This document shows, piece by piece, positions 1-7,179 of a stretch of 64,000 nt of DNA. This DNA is from Bradyrhizobium sp. 199 (GTDB lineage: Bacteria > Pseudomonadota > Alphaproteobacteria > Rhizobiales > Xanthobacteraceae), in contig NZ_JADPJI010000006.1 in assembly GCF_023073355.1 (NCBI RefSeq), positions 310,001 through 374,000 on the forward strand. The letters run 5' to 3'. The notes below the pieces were generated by a model. The model saw nothing but the letters and a program-made list of their open reading frames with translations. It had not been told where the DNA came from and did not search any database. Each line of letters starts with the position of its first letter. Positions within the stretch are counted from its first letter, which is position 1. Position numbers and translations under genes: made by a program.

Positions 1-1454
1 GAATCGTTGCCGACCTGCATGCGGTCGAAGCGGTCCGACAGCGCGCGGATCGCGGATTCGAGATGCTCGGTGCTTTCGGATGGCTGGGGCCGCTCGCGCG
101 TTTCCAGCGCCGCGGTGAGCGCCGCAATGCGTTGCTCAAGCACGGCAAAGCTGTCGCCCTGGCCGGAGGCGCGGGTGACCTGGTCGACCTTGGACGACAG
201 CAGCTGCACGTCTTCGGACAGGCGTGCCAGCGCTTCGTTGGACGCGACGTTCGAGACGATGCCGCGCAGCGCGGTGATCGCGCTTTCGAGCTGATGCACC
301 GTCGAGGGATCGTCATTGGCGCGCAGGATCAGATCGAGCTTGGCGCCGAGATTGCGGATCGCCTCGTCATAACCGGTGAGCTGCTCGGCCGGCGTCAGCG
401 TGCGCAGCACCTGCTTGATGTCGGACAGCGCGTGCTCGATGCCCGACAGGACCTGGCCGTCGGTACCGTTGGAGCGCGTCTCGTCGATGCGCCGATGCAG
501 CGAACGGATCTCGTTCTCGATCGATTCGATCGCGCGCCGCGGCATCGCCTCGGTGATGGCGGTGCGGATCTCGGCAAGCTCGCTGCGAAAGGCGTTGATC
601 GCCTGCTCGGTATTGTCGGGGCGCTGGAGCGACTCGATCTGGCTCGTGATCTTGAGCACATGGCGCTCGAGCGACGAAAAATCCGGCCCCGCCTGCGGTG
701 GCGGCGGCGCGTAGGCAGGCGCATGCGGCGCCATGGGTGTCATGGGGGGCGCGAAGGCAGCTGCATGGGGCGCAATGGAGGGCGCGGCGCGCGGCGGCAT
801 CTGCCTGGGCGTAAAGCCGTCGAGTTCGCTTTGTCGCGCGGTGATCTCGGCAACGGCGACGTCGAACGACGCGGGGCTCAGGGGAGGGGAGCTGCGATAG
901 ACCTGCGCTGCCGCACGCTCGACCGCATCGGTCTGGCGCTGGCGCGTCTCGACCGGAGACGGCGCAGCTGAAGGAGAAGCTGAAGGTGCCGGCCGCGGCG
1001 CCTGAGGCTGCTGCGGTTTGGAGATTTGCGACAACCGCGCATCGAGCCGCGAGATCGCATCGTTGAGCTGACGCGCGACGCCCTGCTCGCGCGAGACGTC
1101 TGGTCGTGACGGATCCTGGCGCGACGAGTCCTGTCTTGAAGCGTCCTGTCTTGACGAATCCTGCCTTGAAGCGTCCGCGCGCTGCGCGGGCTTCGAAATG
1201 CGTTCGATCTGCTGGGTGATCGCGTCGAGCCGCTGGTGGATGTCGGCGACTTCGCGGCTTTCCTGACTCGGTGCTTGCGGCATCTGGTGCGGACGCTGGT
1301 CATAAGGTCCGCGAAAATCTGGCGGGGCGGTCTCGCCGAGCGTGGAGTTCAGCCAATCATTGAGGGACATGCCGGCGCGGCGCGCAGCAGCTTCGGCCCG
1401 CTCCCGGACGGATGGGTCGATGCCGTCAACACTCCACGATACGCGCGAATTCAT
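1..1454 (-). CDS. PodJ-like polarity/localization factor, N-terminal part (runs off the window)
   Basis: The reading frame is open from an ATG at 1454 to the window edge, so the C-terminus is missing. The first ~35 residues (MNSRVSWSVDGIDPSVRERA, then a segment with SLNDWL) form the short RHH-like N-terminal motif common to rhizobial SEL1-repeat/PodJ-like proteins. A Ser/Arg/Gln/Asp repeat and a Pro/Ala-rich linker follow, then a long heptad-type stretch (about residues 240-480) expected to form coiled coil. Family knowledge: such proteins sit at a cell pole and organise polar assembly, with SEL1 repeats and a membrane segment further downstream, which cannot be seen here. PodJ-like is an inference from the N-terminal half only. 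Several frames inside this gene are also open but are shadows. Confidence 0.7.
   Translation of the reverse strand, partial: MNSRVSWSVDGIDPSVRERAEAAARRAGMSLNDWLNSTLGETAPPDFRGPYDQRPHQMPQAPSQESREVADIHQRLDAITQQIERISKPAQRADASRQDSSRQDASRQDSSRQDPSRPDVSREQGVARQLNDAISRLDARLSQISKPQQPQAPRPAPSASPSAAPSPVETRQRQTDAVERAAAQVYRSSPPLSPASFDVAVAEITARQSELDGFTPRQMPPRAAPSIAPHAAAFAPPMTPMAPHAPAYAPPPPQAGPDFSSLERHVLKITSQIESLQRPDNTEQAINAFRSELAEIRTAITEAMPRRAIESIENEIRSLHRRIDETRSNGTDGQVLSGIEHALSDIKQVLRTLTPAEQLTGYDEAIRNLGAKLDLILRANDDPSTVHQLESAITALRGIVSNVASNEALARLSEDVQLLSSKVDQVTRASGQGDSFAVLEQRIAALTAALETRERPQPSESTEHLESAIRALSDRFDRMQVGND
1111..1170. repeat. Four tandem 15-bp units inside the PodJ-like gene
   Basis: Four consecutive 15-nt units (starting 1111, 1126, 1141 and 1156) differ at a few positions. 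On the coding strand they encode a repeating five-residue block built on Ser-Arg-Gln-Asp. The unit is a multiple of three, so copy-number change keeps the frame. Confidence 0.75.
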
Positions 1455-1581
1455 GACTCTGTCCGGTTCCGACTCCGGCGCCCCACCCGGCGCCTCCAGC
1501 CTCCCCACGCGTGCCAGTTGCAAACACAACCGAATTCGGCGCGGGTCGTCTGCCTCGAAATCCGACTTTTGTCCGTTACGG

Positions 1582-1596
1582 TAAATAACGGGTTAA
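1582..1596 (-). promoter_or_regulatory. Near-consensus CtrA box upstream of the PodJ-like gene
   Basis: On the minus strand the sequence reads TTAA, seven bases, TTTA, one mismatch from the CtrA consensus TTAA-N7-TTAA. It lies about 130 bp upstream of the PodJ-like start. CtrA control would suit a cell-cycle polarity factor, but this is a motif match only. The rest of 1455-1693 shows nothing else I can support. Confidence 0.3.
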
Positions 1597-1693
1597 GGAA
1601 CGCGTTGACGGTGTCTTAAAGTTGGGCGGCGGGGGACCTGCGCTGCTCGTCCTGTGCGGGCTTGTCCGGGGCGAGAGCGCCTCGACCGCGGCT

Positions 1694-2197
1694 TTAGCGG
1701 GCCGGCGGATGCAATCGCGTATCCAGCGCGAATGGCTCCTGGGACCTAAGCTGGTACGATCCTGCGGCTTTGGCTGCGATGAAGATCAGGTTCCAACTCG
1801 CCGTTGAAACCACGCTCGGAAGCACCACGAAGGGGTGTCTTGCCAGCAACTCATCCCCGAACGCCTGCTGGCCGGCACTCGGGATCCCAGGCCTCAGCCA
1901 ATTGGGGTTTGGAACGGTACCGGGCTCGACCACGCAGATGTCGGCCGGATCGATGGTTGCTGCCGTCATGACATGGGGCACCATGTCCAGCGACCGAAAT
2001 CCCTTATGGACGGCGACTTCCAGAATCGCCGTCGCGGGATCGATCGAGCAGTACACCGCGCGAACGCCCCTGCTGTTCCAGCGGCCGCCGACGAGGAACG
2101 CGCCCTCGCCGTTGTCCCAAGTCGCCGCATATTTGGATTGATCGAGACGCCAGGCCACCAGTTCGGCGCCTCCGAGCGCCGCGGGAAGGGGCGTCAC
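1694..2197 (-). CDS. RES-domain toxin of a RES/Xre toxin-antitoxin pair
   Basis: A 167-aa protein with the RES fold signature: an N-terminal WRLD segment, GGRWNSRG (Arg), YCS and an AILE segment (Glu), in the family order Arg-Glu-Ser. RES toxins (ParT/MbcT/Res family) modify or consume NAD+ or ADP-ribosylate host enzymes; which applies here cannot be told. I chose the GTG at 2197, because its GTGA overlaps the antitoxin stop by 4 nt, implying translational coupling. An open extension to 2317 runs entirely inside the antitoxin gene and is unlikely to be used. The gene is downstream of its antitoxin, the usual order for this family. Confidence 0.85.
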   Translation of the reverse strand: MTPLPAALGGAELVAWRLDQSKYAATWDNGEGAFLVGGRWNSRGVRAVYCSIDPATAILEVAVHKGFRSLDMVPHVMTAATIDPADICVVEPGTVPNPNWLRPGIPSAGQQAFGDELLARHPFVVLPSVVSTASWNLIFIAAKAAGSYQLRSQEPFALDTRLHPPAR

Positions 2198-2667
2198 GCG
2201 TAAACGCCGTATTCCAGCCGGGCGAGAAGGTCTTCCACGAGTTCGACCCCGGCGGGCGTCGCCAACAGATCGATCGGTTTGCGCTGATCCAGGCCGATCG
2301 CTGGACGATCCAGCCAATGTTCGGCTTCTTCCTTCGATCCGAAAACTGAAGTCGCCTTGGCCAATATCTCCGCGAGCTTCCAGGCGCGGCCGCTCTGCTC
2401 GGCGCTGAGTTGTCGAATATCTTCGGCCGTATGGCGCTGGTACGTTCGATGGCTCATTCCGATCGCCCTCGCGAACGAATCGTCCCAGCGGATAAACGCG
2501 AAGTTCGCGACCAGATACACCAGCGCTTTGGAGGGAAGACCGTTCACCAGAATTTCGTGAGCCTCCAGCGGGCTCCGGGGCATCTTCCTGAAGGTGGCGG
2601 TCCCTCCGAGAAGTCGAGCGACCGCCGCCAGCCGGGCTACGTCAGGGGATTGAGCAAGTTCATTCAT
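2194..2667 (-). CDS. Xre/MbcA/ParS-type antitoxin
   Basis: A 157-aa protein with an N-terminal Xre-like helix-turn-helix (about residues 50-100, around the FARAIGMSHRTYQRH segment) and a C-terminal MbcA/ParS toxin-binding domain (FGSKEEAEHWLDRPAIGLD, then a run predicting a long final helix). This is the standard partner of a RES toxin: it should neutralise the toxin and repress the operon. ATG 2667 is preferred; an upstream in-frame TTG at 2682 would add five residues. The stop overlaps the toxin GTG by 4 nt. Confidence 0.85.
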   Translation of the reverse strand: MNELAQSPDVARLAAVARLLGGTATFRKMPRSPLEAHEILVNGLPSKALVYLVANFAFIRWDDSFARAIGMSHRTYQRHTAEDIRQLSAEQSGRAWKLAEILAKATSVFGSKEEAEHWLDRPAIGLDQRKPIDLLATPAGVELVEDLLARLEYGVYA

Positions 2668-2683
2668 GGGCGATCTCGCCAAA

Positions 2684-2722
2684 TGTCGTTCTCAATATGA
2701 CAAGTGTCGCGCCAATTTTCAA
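2684..2722 (-). promoter_or_regulatory. Candidate promoter/operator of the RES/Xre operon
   Basis: On the minus strand a -35-like TTGAAA (2722-2717) and a -10-like CATATT (2699-2694) are 17 bp apart. TGTC/GACA half-sites at 2684-2687, 2699-2702 and 2705-2708 form inverted repeats over the -10, as expected for antitoxin autorepression. Motif reading only. Confidence 0.35.
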
Positions 2723-2749
2723 GTGCGGGACAGGCTCCCGAACCGGCCC

Positions 2750-3340
2750 TCATCCCTTCCCCTCGCGCTTGCCCTCGTCCAGCGGCACCACCGTGGCCTT
2801 GCCGCTCATCGCCGAGAGCGCGGCAAGTGCCTCTTCGCAGAAGTCGGCCACCATCTGCTCGTGGCGGGCCCCCAGGCGGAGCAGGAGCAGGTTGCCGAGG
2901 TCGAGCCGGCCTTCCGCCGTGCCGTCCGGAAAGCGCTTCTTCAGAATGCGCTCGTAGTTCTCGTGGCGATCGCGGTGGTGCTCTAGCCGGGCCATCAGGT
3001 CGGTGCGCATCGGCTCGAGGTCGATGCTGTCGAGCGCATGCAGCCGTACCAGCAGGTCGTCCTTGATCGAGGGCGGCGTGCTTGGCCGCGCGGCCCAGTG
3101 CCGCAGCGCTGTTCGGCCCTCCGGAGTAAGCGTATAAACCAGCTTGTTGGGCTTGCCTGATTGCACGACCTCCCGGCCCTGGATGTGGGCGCGGTCGCGC
3201 AGCTTGGAGAGTTCGCGGTAGATCTGCTGGTGGTCGGCCTTCCAGAAGAAGCCGATCGAGGAATCGAACGTCTTGGCGAGCTCGTAACCCGTCATGGGAC
3301 GTTCGGTCAGGCATGCGAGGATTGCGTCGCCCAGCGCCAT
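2750..3340 (-). CDS. PadR-family transcriptional regulator
   Basis: A 196-aa protein with the PadR winged helix at the N-terminus (residues 1-75: an ILACLTERPMTGYELAK segment, a WKADHQQIYRELSKL recognition region, then the LVYTLTPEGR wing) and the C-terminal helical dimerisation domain (about 90-170). PadR proteins are usually repressors released by a small ligand. The gene diverges from the NTF2-like/beta-oxidation cluster, and the shared intergenic region contains two overlapping perfect inverted repeats, so it probably represses itself and the divergent genes. The ligand is unknown; an acyl-CoA or fatty acid would be a guess from context. Confidence 0.9.
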   Translation of the reverse strand: MALGDAILACLTERPMTGYELAKTFDSSIGFFWKADHQQIYRELSKLRDRAHIQGREVVQSGKPNKLVYTLTPEGRTALRHWAARPSTPPSIKDDLLVRLHALDSIDLEPMRTDLMARLEHHRDRHENYERILKKRFPDGTAEGRLDLGNLLLLRLGARHEQMVADFCEEALAALSAMSGKATVVPLDEGKREGKG

Positions 3341-3387
3341 GGCCGGCCTCCTTCTTCTTTCTTCGAGTCCAGCAACCAGCTTGACTT

Positions 3388-3423
3388 TATGCGCATCGGC
3401 GCATATGCGTCAATGTGCATATG
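3388..3423. promoter_or_regulatory. Two overlapping palindromes: probable PadR operator
   Basis: TATGCGC-ATCG-GCGCATA (3388-3405) is a perfect 7-4-7 inverted repeat. It overlaps CATATGC-N8-GCATATG (3402-3423), a perfect 7-8-7 repeat. The ATGT/ACAT-like half-sites with 8-bp spacing resemble PadR-type operators. A TTGACT at 3381 may be a -35 for the rightward transcript. The region is 48-83 bp upstream of padR and 119-154 bp upstream of the NTF2-like start. Confidence 0.6.
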
Positions 3424-3541
3424 AGGCGGGCTCGAGGCCGGGCCAAAGTCCCGACCCGAAAACCCAGCGGAATCAACCATCTCGCTACTGTGCATGGGGT
3501 TGTTTTCGCGTTTTTGTCAGGCCTTAAGGGAGGCACCGCGC

Positions 3542-3925
3542 ATGACCGGCCTCGATTCCTGGTACGCCTACATGAAGTCCCATGACGGCGCCGCGCTCTG
3601 GGACCTCCTGCACCCCGATGCCGTGTTCGAAAGCCCCGTCGTGCATTCGCCGCAGCGTGGCCGCGACATCACCTTCAAATACCTCTCCGGCGCCGAGCAG
3701 GTCCTCGGCGGCCCCGGCTTCACCTATGTCGGCGAATGGAAGAACGAGCGCGGCGCCGTGCTCGAATTCAAGACCATGATCGACGGCATCGAGATCAACG
3801 GCGTCGACATCATCAGCTTCGACAGCGAGGGACGCATCACGCATTTCAAGGTGATGGTGCGTCCGCTCAAGGCAATCAACATGCTGCACCGCCTGATGGC
3901 GGAGCAGCTCGCCGCCCAATCATGA
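3542..3925 (+). CDS. NTF2/SnoaL-like protein
   Basis: A 127-aa protein with the alpha+beta NTF2-like cone fold pattern: an N-terminal helix (WYAYMKSHDGAALWDLLH), then AVFESPVVHSPQRGR and strand-rich segments ending FKVMVRPLKAI. ATG 3542 is preferred over an upstream in-frame start at 3494 because GGGAGG lies just upstream and the extra residues are not family-like. Such domains bind small hydrophobic ligands or act as isomerases or hydrolases; the substrate here is unknown. It leads the beta-oxidation genes on the same strand (97-bp gap) and is divergent from padR. Confidence 0.8.
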   Translation: MTGLDSWYAYMKSHDGAALWDLLHPDAVFESPVVHSPQRGRDITFKYLSGAEQVLGGPGFTYVGEWKNERGAVLEFKTMIDGIEINGVDIISFDSEGRITHFKVMVRPLKAINMLHRLMAEQLAAQS

Positions 3926-4022
3926 CCCTGCCCTGAGGTTGCCTAGCCCGCTAAGCTCGCGGGCAAGGGCTGCGCCTCAGCACCGCGCCATATCACTTCA
4001 AGCCCCATGCCGGGAGACCACC

Positions 4023-5813
4023 ATGCCGATCTACAAAGCCCCCGTCGAAGACGTGAACTTCCTGCTCAACGACGTCTTCCAGATCGACCGCTACGACAAT
4101 CTGGCCGGCTTCTCCGATGCGTCGAGCGACGTGCGCGAAGCCATCCTCGGCGAAGCCGCCAAGCTTGCCGAAGAGGTGCTGCAGCCGCTCAATCGCGTGG
4201 GCGATCTCGAAGGCTGCAAGCGCGCGGACGACGGCAGCGTGACCACGCCGAAGGGGTTCAAGGAGGCCTTCAAGCAGGTCGTCGAGGGCGGCTGGCTCGG
4301 TCTGTCGGCGCCGACCGAGTTCGGCGGCCAGGGCCTGCCGGTGACGCTGAGTCAGGCCGTCAATGAATTCCAGATCTCGGCCAACATGGCGTTCTCGATG
4401 TATGGCGGCCTCACCATGGGTGCGACCGCGGCGCTGATCGTTCATGGCTCGCCCGAGCAGAAGAAGACCTATGTGCCGAAGATGGTGGCGGGCGAATGGA
4501 CCGGCACCATGAACCTGACCGAGCCGCATTGCGGCACCGATCTCGGCATGCTCCGCACCAAGGCGGTGCGTCAGGCCGACGGCAGCTTCAAGATCACGGG
4601 CACCAAGATCTTCATCTCGGCCGGCGAGCACGATCTGGCCGACAACATCATCCACCTGGTGCTCGCCCGCGTCGAGGGTGCGCCCGCCGGCATCAAGGGC
4701 GTGTCGCTGTTCGTGGTGCCGAAATTCCTGGTCAATGCCGACGGTTCGGTGGGGCAGCGCAACGGCGTCGTCTGCGGCTCGATCGAGCACAAGATGGGAA
4801 TCCACGGCAATTCGACCTGCGTGATGAACTACGACAACGCCACCGGCTGGCTGATCGGCGAAGAGAACAAGGGCATGCAGGGCATGTTCGTGATGATGAA
4901 CGAGGCCAGGCTCGGCGTCGCCGTGCAGGGCCTCGCGCAGTCGGAAGTGGCCTATCAGAACGCGGTCGCTTATGCCCGGGATCGCATCCAGGGCCGTTCG
5001 CTCACCGGTGCCAAGGCGCCGGACAAGCAGGCCGACCCGATCATCGTGCATCCCGACGTGCGCCGCACGTTGCTCTCGATCCGCGCCTTCAACGAGGCCG
5101 CGCGCGCCTTCGTGATGTGGACCGCGCTGAAGAGCGACGTCGCCCATCGCTCGGAAGACCCGAAGGACCGCCAGGCTGCCGATGATCACATGGGCCTGAT
5201 GACCCCGGTGCTGAAGGGCTTCCTCACCGAGTACGGCTTCGCCAACGCGGTGCAGGCGCAGCAGATGTATGGCGGCCACGGCTACATCGCCGAGCAGGGC
5301 ATGGAGCAGTTCGTGCGCGATGCGCGTATTGCGATGATCTATGAGGGCGCCAACGGCATCCAGGCGCTCGACCTCGTGGGCCGCAAGCTGCCGCGCGACG
5401 GCGGCCGCGCCATCATGGCCTTCTTCGGCGAGGTCATGGCCTTCGCCAAGGAGAACGGCAGCGACGAGGCGCTGAAGCCCTTTATCACCCCGCTCTCGGC
5501 CTCGCTCGGCCATCTCCAGCAGGCCACCACCTGGCTGATGCAGAACGCGATGGCGAAGCCGGACAATGCGGGTGCTGCCGCAACCGACTACCTGCACCTC
5601 TTCGGCTTTGTCGCGCTCGGCTACATGTGGGCGAAGATGGCGAAGGTGACCAATGCCAAGATTGCCGAGAGCGGGGCGACGCCCTATCTCTCCACCAAGC
5701 TCGTCACCGGCCGCTTCTTCATGGAGCGGATGCTGCCGGAGACCGCGGCCAATCTCGCGCGCATCCAGGCCGGCTGCGCCACCATCATGGAATTGCCGGC
5801 GGAAGCGTTCTGA
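4023..5813 (+). CDS. Acyl-CoA dehydrogenase with extended C-terminal domain
   Basis: A 596-aa FAD flavoprotein catalysing the first step of beta-oxidation (acyl-CoA to trans-2-enoyl-CoA). It has the N-terminal helical domain, the middle beta domain (GTMNLTEPHCGTDLG, then a KITGTKIFISAGEHD segment), the C-terminal helical domain with YGGHGYI and RDARIAMIYEGANGIQALDL (catalytic Glu in the YEGANG region), and a ~130-residue C-terminal extension typical of the long (~600 aa) DmdC/FadE-like subfamily. ATG 4023 follows GGGAGA; a 28-residue in-frame extension lacks family similarity. It is the first enzyme of a three-gene fad cluster. Confidence 0.93.
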   Translation: MPIYKAPVEDVNFLLNDVFQIDRYDNLAGFSDASSDVREAILGEAAKLAEEVLQPLNRVGDLEGCKRADDGSVTTPKGFKEAFKQVVEGGWLGLSAPTEFGGQGLPVTLSQAVNEFQISANMAFSMYGGLTMGATAALIVHGSPEQKKTYVPKMVAGEWTGTMNLTEPHCGTDLGMLRTKAVRQADGSFKITGTKIFISAGEHDLADNIIHLVLARVEGAPAGIKGVSLFVVPKFLVNADGSVGQRNGVVCGSIEHKMGIHGNSTCVMNYDNATGWLIGEENKGMQGMFVMMNEARLGVAVQGLAQSEVAYQNAVAYARDRIQGRSLTGAKAPDKQADPIIVHPDVRRTLLSIRAFNEAARAFVMWTALKSDVAHRSEDPKDRQAADDHMGLMTPVLKGFLTEYGFANAVQAQQMYGGHGYIAEQGMEQFVRDARIAMIYEGANGIQALDLVGRKLPRDGGRAIMAFFGEVMAFAKENGSDEALKPFITPLSASLGHLQQATTWLMQNAMAKPDNAGAAATDYLHLFGFVALGYMWAKMAKVTNAKIAESGATPYLSTKLVTGRFFMERMLPETAANLARIQAGCATIMELPAEAF

Positions 5814-5868
5814 GCCTGCTTCCGCTGCCTGCTCCCAATCGTATCGAACATCACATCAGGAGGGCGTC

Positions 5869-7077
5869 ATGCCTGAGGCATTCATCTACGACCACGTTCG
5901 CACCCCCCGCGGCCGCGGCAAGGCCGACGGTGCGCTGCACGAAGTCACGGCGCTTGCGCTTGCGACCGTGCCGCTGAAGGCGCTGAAGGACCGCAACAAC
6001 CTGCCTGAGGATTCCGTCGATGACGTCGTGCTCGGCGTGGTCGATCCGGTCGGCGAGGCCGGCTCCGACATCGCGCGCTTCGCCGCGCTGAAGGCCGGTC
6101 TCGGCGAAGCCGTGCCCGGCGTCCAGATCAGCCGCTTCTGCGCCTCCGGCCTCGATGCCGTGAACTTTGCCGCCGCGCAGGTGATGAGCGGCCAGCACGA
6201 GCTGGTGATCGGCGGCGGTGCCGAATCCATGAGCCGCGTCGGCATCGGCGCTTCCGGCGGCGCCTGGCCGATGGACCCCTCGATGGCGGTGCCGGCCTAT
6301 TTCATGCCGCAGGGCGTGTCGGCCGATCTGATCGCCACCAAATACGGCTTCTCCCGCGACGACGTCGACGCCTACGCCGTGCAGAGCCAGCAGCGCGCGG
6401 CGAAGTCCTGGGACGAAGGCCGCTTCGACAAGTCGATCGTCCCGGTGAAGGACATCAACGGGCTCACCATTCTCGCCAAGGACGAGCACATGCGTCCCTC
6501 GACGACGATGCAGTCGTTGGCGCAGCTCCAGCCCTCGTTCACGATGATGGCGCAGATGGGCGGCTTCGACGGTGTCGCGGTGCAGTCGCATCCGGAGATC
6601 GAGCGGGTCAATTACGTGCACCATGCCGGTAACTCCTCAGGCATCGTCGACGGCGCCGGCGCCGTGCTGCTCGGCAGCAAGGAGGCGGCTGCGAAATACG
6701 GCTTGAAGCCGCGCGCAAAGATCCGTGCGTTTGCCAATATCGGGTCGGAGCCGGCGATGATGCTGACCGGCCCGGTCGACGTCACCGAAAAGCTGTTCGC
6801 GCGTTCCGGCATGAAGAAGTCGGACATCGACCTGTTCGAGCTCAACGAGGCCTTCGCGTCGGTCGTGCTGCGCTACATCCAGGCGTTCGACATCGACAAC
6901 GCCAAGATCAACGTCAATGGCGGCGCCATCGCGCTCGGCCATCCGCTTGGTGCCACCGGTGCGATGATCCTCGGCACCGTGCTCGACGAGCTCGAGCGCA
7001 CCAACAAATCCACCGCTCTCGTCACGCTGTGCATTGGCGGCGGCATGGGCACCGCGACCATCATCGAGCGCGTGTAA
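5869..7077 (+). CDS. fadA: Acetyl-CoA C-acyltransferase (thiolase)
   Basis: A 402-aa thiolase performing the last step of beta-oxidation, 3-ketoacyl-CoA + CoA to acyl-CoA + acetyl-CoA. The nucleophilic Cys91 lies in SRFCASGLDAVN. The other signatures are the NEAFA motif, the catalytic His in GHPLGATGA, and CIGGGMGTA near the C-terminus. The start at 5869 has AGGAGGG just upstream; the longer open frame from 5653 overlaps the previous gene. It follows the acyl-CoA dehydrogenase by 55 bp and is probably co-transcribed with it. Confidence 0.95.
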   Translation: MPEAFIYDHVRTPRGRGKADGALHEVTALALATVPLKALKDRNNLPEDSVDDVVLGVVDPVGEAGSDIARFAALKAGLGEAVPGVQISRFCASGLDAVNFAAAQVMSGQHELVIGGGAESMSRVGIGASGGAWPMDPSMAVPAYFMPQGVSADLIATKYGFSRDDVDAYAVQSQQRAAKSWDEGRFDKSIVPVKDINGLTILAKDEHMRPSTTMQSLAQLQPSFTMMAQMGGFDGVAVQSHPEIERVNYVHHAGNSSGIVDGAGAVLLGSKEAAAKYGLKPRAKIRAFANIGSEPAMMLTGPVDVTEKLFARSGMKKSDIDLFELNEAFASVVLRYIQAFDIDNAKINVNGGAIALGHPLGATGAMILGTVLDELERTNKSTALVTLCIGGGMGTATIIERV

Positions 7078-7088
7078 CGAGCTGCCGT

Positions 7089-7120
7089 AGGGTGGGTTAC
7101 GCCTTCGGCTAACCCACCCT
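7089..7120. repeat. Perfect 11-bp stem hairpin between fadA and fadB
   Basis: AGGGTGGGTTA (7089-7099) pairs with TAACCCACCCT (7110-7120) around CGCCTTCGGC, which can itself form a 3-bp inner stem. I recognise this as a common Bradyrhizobium intergenic palindrome. There is no T-tract, so it is more likely a REP-like element or RNA-stability structure than a terminator. Confidence 0.75.
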
Positions 7121-7179
7121 GCGAGATCACCATCACCCGCCGCGCCTGGCATCGGCTGCGGCACCGAGGAGCAACCAAT

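Noticed and set aside
63..971. 302-aa plus-strand open frame
   Set aside because: It is the antisense of the PodJ-like gene; composition and lack of any motif fit a shadow frame.
1111..1170. Tandem units considered as a CRISPR or VNTR array
   Set aside because: No spacers; the units are in frame inside a coding region.
3993..5597. 534-aa minus-strand open frame
   Set aside because: Shadow of the acyl-CoA dehydrogenase, which has clear motifs and a ribosome-binding site.
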